NCBI GenBank assembly: GCA_902495305.1
Contig: CABUWG010000003.1
Span: 1 to 64,000 of the forward strand
Direction of reading: 5' to 3'
Length of the DNA stretch: 64,000 bases
Source: an uncultured Pseudomonadota bacterium
GTDB lineage: Bacteria; Pseudomonadota; Alphaproteobacteria; RF32; CAG-239
A model generated the notes under the pieces. That model made no database searches, was not told where the DNA came from, and saw only the letters and a program-made list of their open reading frames with translations. The position numbers and the translations under genes were made by a program. Shown here one piece after another: positions 17,849 through 26,816 of the stretch (its first letter is position 1; every line of letters begins with the position of its first letter).

Positions 17849-18079
17849 ATGTCTCGGAATGTACAGGAAGATTTTTTGGAAAACATCCGCAAAAACAAAA
17901 TTTCCGTTACCGTTTTTTTGGTAAACGGTGTAAAATTGCAGGGAATCATTACCTGGTTTGACAGCTTTTCTCTGCTGTTAAGAAGAGACGGCCATACCCA
18001 GCTGATTTACAAACATGCGGTTTCAACCATCATGCCGGCAGAGGCCGTTGATGTTGAAATTCAGGAAAATGAAGCATAA
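17849..18079 (+). CDS. hfq: RNA chaperone Hfq
   Basis: Hfq forms an Sm-fold hexamer that pairs small RNAs with mRNAs. The 76-residue protein carries the Sm1 segment ([21 protein letters not shown]) and the Sm2 signature YKHAVSTI. The short acidic tail (EIQENEA) is typical of alphaproteobacteria. AAAGGA lies upstream of the ATG. hflX follows three bases after the stop. Its presence supports the idea that Hfq-dependent small RNAs such as the candidate at 47930 exist in this genome. Confidence 0.97.
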   Translation: MSRNVQEDFLENIRKNKISVTVFLVNGVKLQGIITWFDSFSLLLRRDGHTQLIYKHAVSTIMPAEAVDVEIQENEA

Positions 18080-18082
18080 ACC

Positions 18083-19384
18083 TTGCCGATAATTGAGATA
18101 AATTCAAATCACAAATCCCGTGCTTGTGTTGTTTACCCCTGTGTCAGCGGCAAAAATGCCGAGCTTTCTCCCGAGGCCCGGCTTGAAGAAGCCTGCGGGC
18201 TGGCTCTGGCAATCAACCTTGAAGTCACACATCGTGAAATTGTAAAAATCAGGGAAATCAAACCGGGAACATTTTTCAGCCGCGGCATATTAGACAAGCT
18301 CCGGCCGTTTTTGGCTGAAGCCGAGCTTTTGATTATAGATACCTCGCTCACGCCGATTCAACAGCGAAATTTGGAAAAAGAACTGAACATCAAGGTCATT
18401 GACCGAACGGCTCTGATTCTTGAAATCTTTGGTGAACGCGCCCAAACCAGCGAAGGAAAACTGCAGGTGGAATTGGCACATCTGACTTATCAGCGCAGCC
18501 GGCTGGTACGCAGCTGGACACACTTGGAAAGGCAGAGAGGCGGTGCCGGCTTTTTGGGAGGTCCCGGAGAAACCCAGATTGAACTGGATCGCCGTATTAT
18601 TGACAATAAGATTGTCCGCATCAAAAAAGATCTGGAAAAAGTCAAGCAAACCCGCGGTTTACAGCGCGGAGCCAGACAAAAAGTTCCTTATCCGGTTGTG
18701 GCTCTGGTCGGTTATACCAATGCCGGCAAATCTTCTTTGTTCAACCGCATTGCCAATGCCGGTGTCTTTGCGGAAGATTTGCTCTTTGCCACTTTGGACA
18801 ATACGCTGCGCAAAATCAAGCTGCCGTCGGGCAGGGAGGTCATCTTATCAGACACGGTCGGCTTTATTTCTGACCTGCCGCATGAACTGATTATGTCTTT
18901 TCGTGCCACGCTGGAAGAAGTTCTGGCTGCCGACATTATTGTCCATGTACGCGATATTGCCAATGAAAATACCGCCATTCAGCGCCACGACGTTATCTCG
19001 GTTCTCAAAAGCCTCGGGTTGAACGAGGCAGAAGACCAGAGCAACTATATTGAGCTTCTGAACAAAACAGATTTGCTGTCGCCGGAACAACAACGGAACT
19101 TAAAGCAAAACAAAAAGAAAAATACATTGCCTGTTTCTGCCTTAACCGGCGAAGGCATAGAAGCTTTTTTGAATAAAATTGATGAAATCCTGTCAGAGCA
19201 AAATAAAACCGTCAGCCTGAATATTCCGGCCGCCGACGGAGCTCTGCTGTCCTGGCTGCACCAAAACGCGCTTATCTTGAATACCAGGTTGCAGGAAGAC
19301 AAACTCTGCCTGGAACTTAAAATCAATGATGCTAACCTTTCCAAGCTTCAACATAAGACCTCGTCTCCTGTCAAATTTATATAA
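18083..19384 (+). CDS. hflX: ribosome-associated GTPase HflX
   Basis: HflX is a GTPase that splits stalled or heat-damaged ribosomes. The 433-residue protein has the N-terminal HflX domain, a helical linker (TYQRSRLVRSWTHLERQRGG and GGPGETQIELDRR) and the G domain with G1 GYTNAGKSSLFN, the G2 Thr in FATLDNT, G3 DTVGFI and G4 NKTD. The start is a TTG at 18083, three bases after hfq; no ATG fits, and the hfq 3' end provides AGGA-like sequence. This hfq-hflX pair is common in proteobacteria. Confidence 0.95.
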   Translation: MPIIEINSNHKSRACVVYPCVSGKNAELSPEARLEEACGLALAINLEVTHREIVKIREIKPGTFFSRGILDKLRPFLAEAELLIIDTSLTPIQQRNLEKELNIKVIDRTALILEIFGERAQTSEGKLQVELAHLTYQRSRLVRSWTHLERQRGGAGFLGGPGETQIELDRRIIDNKIVRIKKDLEKVKQTRGLQRGARQKVPYPVVALVGYTNAGKSSLFNRIANAGVFAEDLLFATLDNTLRKIKLPSGREVILSDTVGFISDLPHELIMSFRATLEEVLAADIIVHVRDIANENTAIQRHDVISVLKSLGLNEAEDQSNYIELLNKTDLLSPEQQRNLKQNKKKNTLPVSALTGEGIEAFLNKIDEILSEQNKTVSLNIPAADGALLSWLHQNALILNTRLQEDKLCLELKINDANLSKLQHKTSSPVKFI

Positions 19385-19463
19385 TACTTTGCTTCTCTAG
19401 CCAAACGGTTAGGTTGTCTGTGCGTGGGCAGATATTAAATCTCTCTGATAAGAGGAGATGCCA

Positions 19464-19850
19464 ATGCGTTATATATTTTTTATGTTGCTGGCGCTTGCCG
19501 GATGCGCCACCGCCAATTCCGGAAACTATGCCGCCGGTCTCAAAGAATGGGTAGGACAAAGCGAACTCAGCCTGTATGAAGGCTGGGGCACGCCGGACAA
19601 CACCCTTTACCTGACACCGGAAGAAAAAGTCGTGACTTATGCCAAAACTTTTGCCAAACCGGTTGACGGCCAGACCGATCCCTACAGCAATGAAGTTTAT
19701 TATCCTGCAATCACCACCGATAACTACGGTTATCCGTCAAACGGCAGCTTCAAAACCTATTATTGCCGCACATCTTTTACCATCATCAACGGCACGGTCA
19801 GTTCCTACAGCTTTAACGGCGATGATTGTGTCAGTAGCAGGAAGAGATAA
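19464..19850 (+). CDS. small lipoprotein
   Basis: The 128-residue protein starts MRYIFFMLLALAGCATA. LALAGC is a clear lipobox, giving a lipid-anchored Cys near residue 13. The mature part (GLKEWVGQSELSLYEGWGTPDNTLYL) resembles the short SmpA/BamE-like repeats found in many periplasmic lipoproteins, in which W/G-x-P motifs follow a helix; this resemblance is weak. ATG 19464 is six bases after AGAGGAG; ATG 19458 abuts the site. The next gene starts on the second base after its stop. The position is probably the outer membrane. Confidence 0.7.
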   Translation: MRYIFFMLLALAGCATANSGNYAAGLKEWVGQSELSLYEGWGTPDNTLYLTPEEKVVTYAKTFAKPVDGQTDPYSNEVYYPAITTDNYGYPSNGSFKTYYCRTSFTIINGTVSSYSFNGDDCVSSRKR

Positions 19851-19851
19851 C

Positions 19852-20742
19852 ATGATACAGTTTCACCCGCTGGAGATAGAAGATTGCGCCCGCTACCGGC
19901 AGTATTATGAAAAATGTCGGGACAAAAGCGCTGACTATTCTTTTATCAATATGTGGGGCTGGAATGACAAATATCACTTTGAACTGGCCTATGACGACGA
20001 CTTGTGCTGGATATGCAGCCGCGGCAAAAACCATTGTCACATGTATTCTCCGGTGGGCAACTGGCAGCAAAAAGACTGGCCGCAGCGCATCAGCCTGCTC
20101 AGCGACGGCTGTATCAAGTTTTACCGCATTCCGGAAGGGCTTGCCCGCCAATTGGAAAAAGACTACCCCGGACAAATCTTTACCAAAGAAGACCGCGGAA
20201 ACTGGGAATACATTTATGATGCCGCCGAATTGACGGCACTAAGCGGCCAGAAATTCCGCAGCAAAAGAAAAGCCGCCAATCAGTTCAAAGAAATGTATGA
20301 TTATGAATACCAAAACATGAGCTCCAAGGATATTGCGGAAATCTGTACTTTTCAAAATATCTGGCTGGATCAGCCGGAAAATGCAGGCGATTCCTGCCTG
20401 CAACAGGAACACAATGCCATTTGCCGCATTTTGCACAACTGGGATAAGCTCTGCCGCAATCTTTTGGGCGGAATACTGCGCGTCAACGGCGAAATCGTTG
20501 CTTATACAATTGCTGAAATTATCAGTCGGGACGAAATCATCGTTCACTTTGAGAAAGCCTTGTATAATTTTAAAGGTGCTTATGCGGCCATAAATCAATT
20601 GTTTTTAGAAAATAATCAGGGATTCCGCCTTGTGAACAGGGAGCAGGACCTGAACGACCAAGGATTGAGGCGCGTAAAGTTAAACTATAAGCCCATAAAA
20701 TTTCTAAAAAAATATGATCTCATTTGTATGGAGCTTCATTAA
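19852..20742 (+). CDS. DUF2156 (phosphatidylglycerol lysyltransferase C-terminal-like) protein
   Basis: The 296-residue soluble protein begins FHPLEIEDCARYRQYY and has the SADYSFINMWGW stretch seen at the start of DUF2156 proteins. It ends with acetyltransferase-like segments (GGILRVNGEIVAYTIAEII, then VHFEKALYNFKGAYAAINQLF, then NREQDLNDQGLRRVKLNY). These match the GNAT-fold domain that in MprF moves aminoacyl groups onto lipids. Stand-alone members are widespread and uncharacterised. No membrane helices are present, so full MprF function is unlikely. AGGAAG precedes the ATG, and the gene is coupled to the lipoprotein gene. Confidence 0.75.
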   Translation: MIQFHPLEIEDCARYRQYYEKCRDKSADYSFINMWGWNDKYHFELAYDDDLCWICSRGKNHCHMYSPVGNWQQKDWPQRISLLSDGCIKFYRIPEGLARQLEKDYPGQIFTKEDRGNWEYIYDAAELTALSGQKFRSKRKAANQFKEMYDYEYQNMSSKDIAEICTFQNIWLDQPENAGDSCLQQEHNAICRILHNWDKLCRNLLGGILRVNGEIVAYTIAEIISRDEIIVHFEKALYNFKGAYAAINQLFLENNQGFRLVNREQDLNDQGLRRVKLNYKPIKFLKKYDLICMELH

Positions 20743-20911
20743 AGACATAAATTCCGATTCTTTTATATAAAAACACTAAATATATATAACATTTTATATG
20801 TGTAGATTACCAATAATATAAAATATTGTGTTGTTTGAGTTTTTTAATTGTAATATAAATTTAGATGATGTAGTATTTATATTTGTAGAATAACAACCAA
20901 AAGTGTAAGTG

Positions 20912-21226
20912 ATGAAAAATACGAAATTATGTAACCGTATAATTAATATCAATGAACGACGAACCAGCATGCGTTTGTGCGTGACCGAATGGGAAGCCCT
21001 GAAAGAAATCTGCAAAAAGGAAAAAACATCCAGAAACATGCTGATTGAATTTATTTCCCGATACAAAGATCCTGAATTGGGACTGAGCTATGCCACCAGA
21101 TTATTTATCACTCACTATTTTCAAAGTGCGGCAACCGATACCGGACACCGTCTTGCAGGCCACGGTCGGACGGAAGAAAACCATCAAACATTGGTCTTGT
21201 CAATCAAAAATCTTTTTAATTCTTGA
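20912..21226 (+). CDS. ribbon-helix-helix DNA-binding protein
   Basis: The 104-residue protein matches the alphaproteobacterial RHH_4 pattern: a strand (RRTSMRLCVTEWEALKEICKKE), then a helix with TSRNMLIEFISRYKD, then LSYATRLFITHYF. Such proteins are small dimeric transcription factors. Codon 20912 (ATG) was chosen; a GTG directly upstream is in frame. About 170 bases of very AT-rich DNA precede it, in which I see no clear promoter. The target is unknown, but divergent or nearby envelope genes are candidates. Confidence 0.7.
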   Translation: MKNTKLCNRIININERRTSMRLCVTEWEALKEICKKEKTSRNMLIEFISRYKDPELGLSYATRLFITHYFQSAATDTGHRLAGHGRTEENHQTLVLSIKNLFNS

Positions 21227-21358
21227 AAAAACAAAATATTTGCCGATATAAACCTGTGCATATTTTAGAATGTTTACTGTGAGCAGTCATAAAAAAAACT
21301 TGCCACAAACCACATAAGCATATAATCTTGCAGTTGATAAACACGCAGGGGTAGCAAA

Positions 21359-22069
21359 ATGAATTCATTTATTGTCAGACGGCTGATACCGGTACTCGTC
21401 TTCAGCCTTGTCATAGAGGCTCTCGAGCTGCTGATATTGACTTTTCTAAAATATCAGGAACTTGATCTAAGCTTCTTCAGCATGGTAAAAACCTCCGGCG
21501 TATTGTTGCTGACCACTGCCGTATCCACATTATACCTGATGCTCCCATATGTTTTTTATCTTTTAGTCCTGCCTCCCAAATGGCAGAATTCTCCGGCAGA
21601 CCGCCTTATTACCGTTACCTCGTTCGGCATTTATGTCTTTTTGACGACAGTTGAAGAAACTGTAGGCATTTTGCTGTGGAAAGATTATAATACGGCTTTG
21701 TTGTTTGAAAACCGTAATTACTGGGAATATATCTGTGAAATTTATCAGACCGTGAGCGAATCTTATCCTGTTGTTCTGATTCTGGCCGCCATTGCTGCCT
21801 TCACGTTTGTCTGCGTCCGCCTGACCAAACCTTTTCTGTTTACCGGCCTGCCGTCTCCGAAATTCGGACGCCGCCTGTTTGAGAGCTGCCTTTATGTCGT
21901 TGTCTGCGCTTTTGCCTATATGAATATTGATATTGAAAAACTTGAAGCCACGGCCAACGTTTATAATAACCGAATGGCGGAAGAGGGGACTTACAGCCTG
22001 ATAAAAGTGATAGACAAACAGGAAGTCAAACCGGCAATCAACAAGATAAAAAACAAACTGGAAAGATAA
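21359..22069 (+). CDS. polytopic membrane protein of unknown function
   Basis: The 236-residue protein has about five transmembrane helices in its first 185 residues and a charged tail. The tail stretch ATANVYNNRMAEEGTYSLIKV is reminiscent of the linker that in LtaS-like lipoteichoic-acid synthases and related membrane sulfatases joins the membrane part to the catalytic part, but no catalytic domain follows. It may be a stand-alone or truncated membrane half (inference). The next gene starts on the base after its stop, so the two are coupled. AGGGG lies upstream of the ATG. Confidence 0.5.
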   Translation: MNSFIVRRLIPVLVFSLVIEALELLILTFLKYQELDLSFFSMVKTSGVLLLTTAVSTLYLMLPYVFYLLVLPPKWQNSPADRLITVTSFGIYVFLTTVEETVGILLWKDYNTALLFENRNYWEYICEIYQTVSESYPVVLILAAIAAFTFVCVRLTKPFLFTGLPSPKFGRRLFESCLYVVVCAFAYMNIDIEKLEATANVYNNRMAEEGTYSLIKVIDKQEVKPAINKIKNKLER

Positions 22070-22720
22070 ATGCTCAAACAGCTCATTGCCCAAATTCAGG
22101 CACGCAGAAAATTGCGTCTGCAAAAATCCTTCAAAAAAGAACTCTTCCGCAAAAGCATCCATCTGAGCTCGTTATGGATTCCGGCTTTGATATATTTCAC
22201 CCACCCCGGCTTTGCCATTATGGTATTCTCCGTGTTGTTTGTCGGCAACACAATACTGGAATACGCCAATTACAAAAGGTATCGCTGGGCCAGAAAAACT
22301 TTCGGCATTCTTGTCTTCCGGCTCTTGCGCAATAAAGAAACCAAACGTCAGACGTTTCAGGTCAGCGGCTCAATGTATGTCTTAATGGCCGCCATTGCCT
22401 GCACGCTGATGTTCTCCAAACCCGTGGCCGTCATCGCTTTGACCGTCATGCTGATTTCCGATACCTGCGCGGCTTTAGTCGGCAAAGCTTACGGAACGCG
22501 CCGATTGTACAAGCAAAAATCGCTGGAAGGAACGGCAGCCTTTTTTATGAGCGCTTTGCTGATTAATATATGTTACGAGCCGATATATCATTTTACCTAC
22601 GCCGGCGTCATCGCTTGTCTGGCGGCAACTTTTGCCGAGATGTTTGAAGACCGGCTTGAAATTGACGACAACTTGTCCATTCCGGTTGTCATCGGGATTG
22701 TCCTGACTTTATTGGGCTGA
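22070..22720 (+). CDS. dolichol/phytol kinase-like CTP-dependent lipid kinase
   Basis: The 216-residue membrane protein resembles the SEC59/DGK1/VTE5 family of CTP-dependent lipid kinases and the related CdsA group. It has a basic N-terminus with FRKSIHLSS, then VGNTILEYANYKRY, the signature SDTCAALVGKAYG, the KSLEGTAAFF motif and a C-terminal EMFEDRLEIDDNLSIP. About six transmembrane helices are visible. The likely role is phosphorylation of a prenol or diacylglycerol in the inner membrane, perhaps salvage of lipid carriers. It starts directly after the preceding membrane protein, which suggests a shared pathway. Confidence 0.7.
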   Translation: MLKQLIAQIQARRKLRLQKSFKKELFRKSIHLSSLWIPALIYFTHPGFAIMVFSVLFVGNTILEYANYKRYRWARKTFGILVFRLLRNKETKRQTFQVSGSMYVLMAAIACTLMFSKPVAVIALTVMLISDTCAALVGKAYGTRRLYKQKSLEGTAAFFMSALLINICYEPIYHFTYAGVIACLAATFAEMFEDRLEIDDNLSIPVVIGIVLTLLG

Positions 22721-22754
22721 GCACAACATTTCTTTTCAAACTTTTTAAGAAAGA

Positions 22755-22783
22755 TTGATTAAAACCGGATAATAAGGTATTAT
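22755..22783 (+). promoter_or_regulatory. sigma-70-type promoter of the sugar porter gene
   Basis: TTGATT and TATTAT are separated by exactly 17 bases. They lie about 40 bases before the start of the sugar porter gene. Confidence 0.6.
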
Positions 22784-22820
22784 ATAGAGAAAAGTTCTAG
22801 AAACCAAACGGAGGAAAGCC

Positions 22821-24209
22821 ATGAGAATGTTCACACTTTTAAGCAAAAAACGTCATTTCTGGTTATACCTCGTCACAATCGTTGCCTCGCTTGGCGGCCT
22901 GCTGGCCGGATTTGACATGGGCGTCATCTCCGGTGCCATGCTGTTTATCAATACCGAATGGGTGCTGTCACCCTTTGCACAAGGCTGGGTCGTCAGTTCG
23001 GCCATTGTCGGCGCCGTGATTGGCGCAGCGGGAAACGGCATTCTGTCTGATTTGTACGGACGAAAGAAAATCATTATCGCAACGGCGCTGATTTTTATTG
23101 CCGGTTCCGTCTTTTCGGCCGTCGCTCCGAATGTCGGCAGCCTGATTGCCGCCCGAATGCTGGTCGGCATTGCCGTCGGCATGGTTAATTTCATCGTCCC
23201 GATTTATCTGTCCGAAATTTCGCCGCAAAAAATCCGCGGCATGCTGGTTTCTTTATACCAGCTGGCCATTACCGCCGGTATCTTGTTTTCATACCTGATT
23301 AACGGAATCTATGCCGACTCTGAATATTCCTGGCGCCTGATGATGTTCTCGGGAATCTATCCGGCAATCATCCTGCTGCTCGGAATAATCGTCCTGCAAG
23401 ATACGCCACGTTGGCTGATTAGCAAAAAAAGAGACAAAGAAGCCGCTGAAGTCTTCCAAAAAATCGAGCCCGAAATAGATATAAAATCCCGCATCAGGGA
23501 AATTAAAGCTACTTTGCAGTCCGAACAAAAAGGCAAAAAGAACCGTCTGCAGTTTCAAAAATGGATGTTAATGCCGATTTTTGTCGGGGTAGGGATGATG
23601 TTTGCCCAGATTTGCACCGGTATTAATACGGTCATCTACTACACGACAACCATTTTCAAAGTCGCCGGCTTTAGCGAAAACAGCGCAGCCATTTATGCCA
23701 CCATCGGCGTCGGTATCGTCAACTTCCTGATGACCGGAATCGCCATTGTCTTTACTGACCGCCTCGGCCGCAAACCGTTGCTCTATGCCGGCACAATCGG
23801 CATGATGCTGAGTATGTTGACCTTGGGAATGGCATTTAATTATGCTGGTGTTTTGGGAGAAAACCTGAGATATGTCGCCACCGCGAGCGTGATGGTCTAT
23901 ATTGCCTGCTTTGCGTTCAGCCTGGGGCCGGTAACATGGATTATGGTGTCTGAAATTTTGCCGCTGCGTATCCGTGGACTGGCCATGAGCATATGTACGG
24001 TGTCCAATTTCTTCTTCAATTTTATAATCGTCTTGTCTTTTCCGGTTTTGCTGCAGCACATCGGTGAAGCGCATACTTTCTGGATTTATGCCGGTATCTG
24101 CCTTGTCAGCCTTTTCTTCTTCCGTTTCTTTGTACCGGAAACCAAAGGCCGCTCATTGGAAGAAATTGAAAGAAATTGGCAGCAGGGCGTTAAAGCAAAG
24201 GATTTTTAA
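22821..24209 (+). CDS. MFS sugar porter (proton-coupled sugar transporter)
   Basis: The 462-residue protein is a member of the sugar-porter branch of the major facilitator superfamily, like XylE, GalP or AraE, with twelve membrane helices. Signatures are GLLAGFDMGVISGAM in helix 1, SDLYGRKKIII after helix 2, IYLSEISPQKIRGMLVSLYQLAITAGI around helix 5, TDRLGRKPLL after helix 8 and VPETKGRSLEEIE at the C-terminal end. The substrate cannot be read from sequence. GGAGGAAAG precedes the ATG. It is a single gene with its own promoter and no metabolic neighbours. Confidence 0.93.
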   Translation: MRMFTLLSKKRHFWLYLVTIVASLGGLLAGFDMGVISGAMLFINTEWVLSPFAQGWVVSSAIVGAVIGAAGNGILSDLYGRKKIIIATALIFIAGSVFSAVAPNVGSLIAARMLVGIAVGMVNFIVPIYLSEISPQKIRGMLVSLYQLAITAGILFSYLINGIYADSEYSWRLMMFSGIYPAIILLLGIIVLQDTPRWLISKKRDKEAAEVFQKIEPEIDIKSRIREIKATLQSEQKGKKNRLQFQKWMLMPIFVGVGMMFAQICTGINTVIYYTTTIFKVAGFSENSAAIYATIGVGIVNFLMTGIAIVFTDRLGRKPLLYAGTIGMMLSMLTLGMAFNYAGVLGENLRYVATASVMVYIACFAFSLGPVTWIMVSEILPLRIRGLAMSICTVSNFFFNFIIVLSFPVLLQHIGEAHTFWIYAGICLVSLFFFRFFVPETKGRSLEEIERNWQQGVKAKDF

Positions 24210-24237
24210 CATTATATGCTCCGACAATTTGCTAAGC

Positions 24238-24262
24238 AAAAATGACCTTAAATGTCATTTTT
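24238..24262 (-). terminator. terminator of tRNA-Ser
   Basis: AAAAATGAC and GTCATTTTT form a perfect 9-bp stem with a 7-base loop, 22 bases beyond the tRNA 3' end. It may also end the rightward sugar porter transcript. Confidence 0.8.
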
Positions 24263-24284
24263 GTCTGCAAAACCAATGATGTCT

Positions 24285-24374
24285 TGGCGGAGAGGCAGAG
24301 ATTCGAACTCTGGGTGGGATCGCTCCCACGACGGTTTTCAAGACCGCTGCATTAAACCACTCTGCCACCTCTCC
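24285..24374 (-). tRNA. tRNA-Ser (anticodon UGA)
   Basis: On the reverse strand the 90-base gene starts GGAGAGGTGGCAGAGTGG and ends CCTCTCCGCCA with an encoded CCA. The anticodon loop CTTGAAA between CGGT and ACCG gives UGA. A long variable arm (GTGGGAGCGATCCCAC) identifies a class II serine tRNA, and GTTCGAATC is the T loop. The acceptor arms GGAGAGG and CCTCTCC pair perfectly. Confidence 0.97.
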
Positions 24375-24400
24375 GTGAAACAATTGGTTTATGGTAATAG

Positions 24401-24429
24401 TATTTATATTAATCCGCCCCAAAGGTCAA
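24401..24429 (-). promoter_or_regulatory. promoter of tRNA-Ser
   Basis: On the reverse strand TTGACC and TAAATA are separated by 17 bases and lie about 27 bases upstream of the tRNA 5' end. Confidence 0.6.
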
Positions 24430-24561
24430 GCACTTTTTTACACAAATCTGATTTTTAATAATATACACTCAAAAATGCTAATTTTACCGGCAATATTAAT
24501 CTTTTTTCAAACATCTTTAAGATATACTGACGATAAAGAGTAATTTTTTAGGATTTTAAGA

Positions 24562-25851
24562 ATGCGCATATCCCAAAAGCTTTCGCTGCTGGCTGTTTTT
24601 TTTATGCTGGGAACCTCATCCTGCACGGCTTCGCTGGTTGATGAAAACCAACCGCCCGAAGAATACGTCATCTGGCTGAATGACTTAAAACAAGATATGC
24701 TCAATCGAGGCATTTCCAAGTCTACCGTCAAAAAAGTTTTTTCTGAAAATTACTATCACCCTCAGCCGGAAGCGGTAAAAATTGATCGCAAGCAGCTGGA
24801 ATTTGCCCTGACATCAACGGATTACATCAACCGCATAGTCAGCAAACCGCGCGTAGACATCGGACAAAAACATTATAAAGAACTCAGGCCGCTGCTGGAA
24901 AAAATCAGTGCCAAATACGGCGTGCAACCCGAATATTTAATGGCTTTCTGGGGCGCAGAAACGAGTTACGGCACAATATTCGGCAATTTTTCCACAATTG
25001 AAGTGCTGGTCAACCTGAGCTATGACAAACGCCGTCCGGCATTTTTCCGCGAACAGCTTTATCAGGCGTTAAAAATTGTAGACACCTATAATATTGACCA
25101 CACCAAAATGATTGGTTCCTGGGCCGGTGCTATGGGACATTTTCAGTTTATGCCGTCCACCTTTAACGCTTATGCCGTCGATTATAACGGCGACGGTGAA
25201 ATTGACATCTGGCATTCTTTTGAAGACGCTGCGGCCTCGGCGGCCAACTACCTTTCTCAAATGGGCTGGGATAAAAATACGCCTTGGGGAATGCGGATCA
25301 CGCTGCCTTGGAATTTTGACTTTGCCCAAACCGGACGGACAAACAGCAAAACTATCGCCGAATGGCAAAAGCTCGGCGTTAAAGACATTAACAAAAAAAC
25401 ACTCAAGTTGCCCAAAGACATAAAAGCCTCGGTCATTGTGCCGGAAGGGCGCAAAGGTAACGCTTATCTTCTGTTACCGAACTTCTTTCTGATTATGAAG
25501 TGGAATCGCTCCGAAAATTATGCCTTGGCTATTGGTACCTTGGCAGACTATTTTCAAACCGGCAAAAGCTGGAAAAAACTGGAAGAAGATTCTTCCGTTC
25601 GCCTGAAAACGGATGATATTGTAAAAATTCAGTCATTTATCAACAAACTCGGCTGGTTTTCCCTTGATGAAGACGGTCAGCTGGGCAGCAAAACGAGAGA
25701 TGCCGTCAAAGAAGTGCAAAAGCGGGCAAAATTGCCGGCAGACGGTTATCCTGATGGCAAATTATTGCAAAAAATAAACAATTATAACCCCAAAATCGGC
25801 TTCGAAGCCGATGTAAACAGGAAAAAAGCCGGTCAAAAATTACACAAGTAA
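24562..25851 (+). CDS. lytic murein transglycosylase, MltB/SltB family
   Basis: The enzyme cleaves peptidoglycan between MurNAc and GlcNAc with formation of 1,6-anhydroMurNAc in the periplasm. The 429-residue protein has a signal peptide with a weak lipobox-like TSSC, the catalytic domain with WGAETSYG (catalytic Glu133), TIEVLVNLSYDKRRPAFFREQL and the GSWAGAMGHFQFMPSTF signature. A C-terminal peptidoglycan-binding domain (about residues 350-415, LGSKTRDAVKEVQKRAKLPADGYPD) is present. The length fits the alphaproteobacterial form. It is followed by rlpA and a carboxypeptidase gene, forming a cell-wall cluster. Confidence 0.93.
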   Translation: MRISQKLSLLAVFFMLGTSSCTASLVDENQPPEEYVIWLNDLKQDMLNRGISKSTVKKVFSENYYHPQPEAVKIDRKQLEFALTSTDYINRIVSKPRVDIGQKHYKELRPLLEKISAKYGVQPEYLMAFWGAETSYGTIFGNFSTIEVLVNLSYDKRRPAFFREQLYQALKIVDTYNIDHTKMIGSWAGAMGHFQFMPSTFNAYAVDYNGDGEIDIWHSFEDAAASAANYLSQMGWDKNTPWGMRITLPWNFDFAQTGRTNSKTIAEWQKLGVKDINKKTLKLPKDIKASVIVPEGRKGNAYLLLPNFFLIMKWNRSENYALAIGTLADYFQTGKSWKKLEEDSSVRLKTDDIVKIQSFINKLGWFSLDEDGQLGSKTRDAVKEVQKRAKLPADGYPDGKLLQKINNYNPKIGFEADVNRKKAGQKLHK

Positions 25852-25924
25852 TTTTTATCAGCTTTACGAACAACAAAAAACAAGGTAAATTAGGCCAAAT
25901 ATAAAACGGAACTAAGGGATACTA

Positions 25925-26800
25925 ATGATTTTTAATAATAAAACACTATGCCGGTCAATACTTTTCTCGGCGCTTGTGCTGTTAAACGCCTGTGCAAGTC
26001 AGGATAAAAACCTGACTTTGTCACAAGATGTTGTCTTCAACACCAAAGGCAGCTCTTATAAAGTAGGAAAACCCTATAAAGTCATGGGAAAATGGTACAC
26101 GCCTCAAGAAGACTTTGATTATAATGAAACCGGCATAGCCTCATGGTATGGCAAAGATTTTCACGCCAAATATACCGCCAACGGCGAAGTCTATGACATG
26201 AACAGTCTGACCGCCGCCCACAAGACTCTGCCGCTGCCTTCCATCGTACGGGTAACCAATCTGGAAAACGGACGTTCTCTGGTGTTGCGCGTTAATGACC
26301 GCGGACCTTTTGTCGGCAACCGGATTATTGATATTTCCAAACGCGGCGCCCAGCTTCTCGGCTTCCAGAATCAGGGAACGGCAAAAGTACGGGTCGAGGT
26401 GATGAAGGAAGAAAGCAAGCGTCTGAAACAGGCTTTGCTTAACAAAGAAGATATCCAAATTGCCATAAAAAACACGCCGGCACCGGCTCCGACGGCTTAT
26501 ACCTCTGCCGGAGATAAAATTCAGGCTATCGGCGCTGAAGCCAAATACGCCCGTGCCGTAGCCTCGGAAAAGAAAAAATACTTTGTACAAGCCGGCGCTT
26601 TCTCCAATCAGGAGATTGCTGGACGCCTGAGCCGCCGCCTGAACAGCATCGGCAATACGGTAATGTCGCCGACAACCGTGGACGGCTGGCGTTTTTACCG
26701 CGTCCGTTTAGGGCCGTACAATAATGAAAACGATGCCAAACTGGCATTGGCAAAAGTTCAGGGTTCCGGCGTTGCCGAAGCGACTATCATTAAAGATTAA
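25925..26800 (+). CDS. rlpA: RlpA-like lipoprotein with SPOR domain
   Basis: RlpA is a lytic transglycosylase or septal-ring lipoprotein that acts on denuded glycan strands at the division site. The 291-residue protein has a lipoprotein signal (LVLLNACAS), a double-psi beta-barrel domain (GIASWYGKDFHAKYTANGE, MNSLTAAHKTLPL and VRVNDRGPFVGNRIIDISK) around residues 65-160, a linker, and a C-terminal SPOR domain (YFVQAGAFSNQEIAGRLSRRL, ending in YRVRLGPY). The DPBB Glu/Asp catalytic positions appear intact. The order rlpA - carboxypeptidase - tmk - holB is typical of alphaproteobacteria. Confidence 0.95.
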   Translation: MIFNNKTLCRSILFSALVLLNACASQDKNLTLSQDVVFNTKGSSYKVGKPYKVMGKWYTPQEDFDYNETGIASWYGKDFHAKYTANGEVYDMNSLTAAHKTLPLPSIVRVTNLENGRSLVLRVNDRGPFVGNRIIDISKRGAQLLGFQNQGTAKVRVEVMKEESKRLKQALLNKEDIQIAIKNTPAPAPTAYTSAGDKIQAIGAEAKYARAVASEKKKYFVQAGAFSNQEIAGRLSRRLNSIGNTVMSPTTVDGWRFYRVRLGPYNNENDAKLALAKVQGSGVAEATIIKD

Positions 26801-26816
26801 TAAGAAAGGTCATAAA

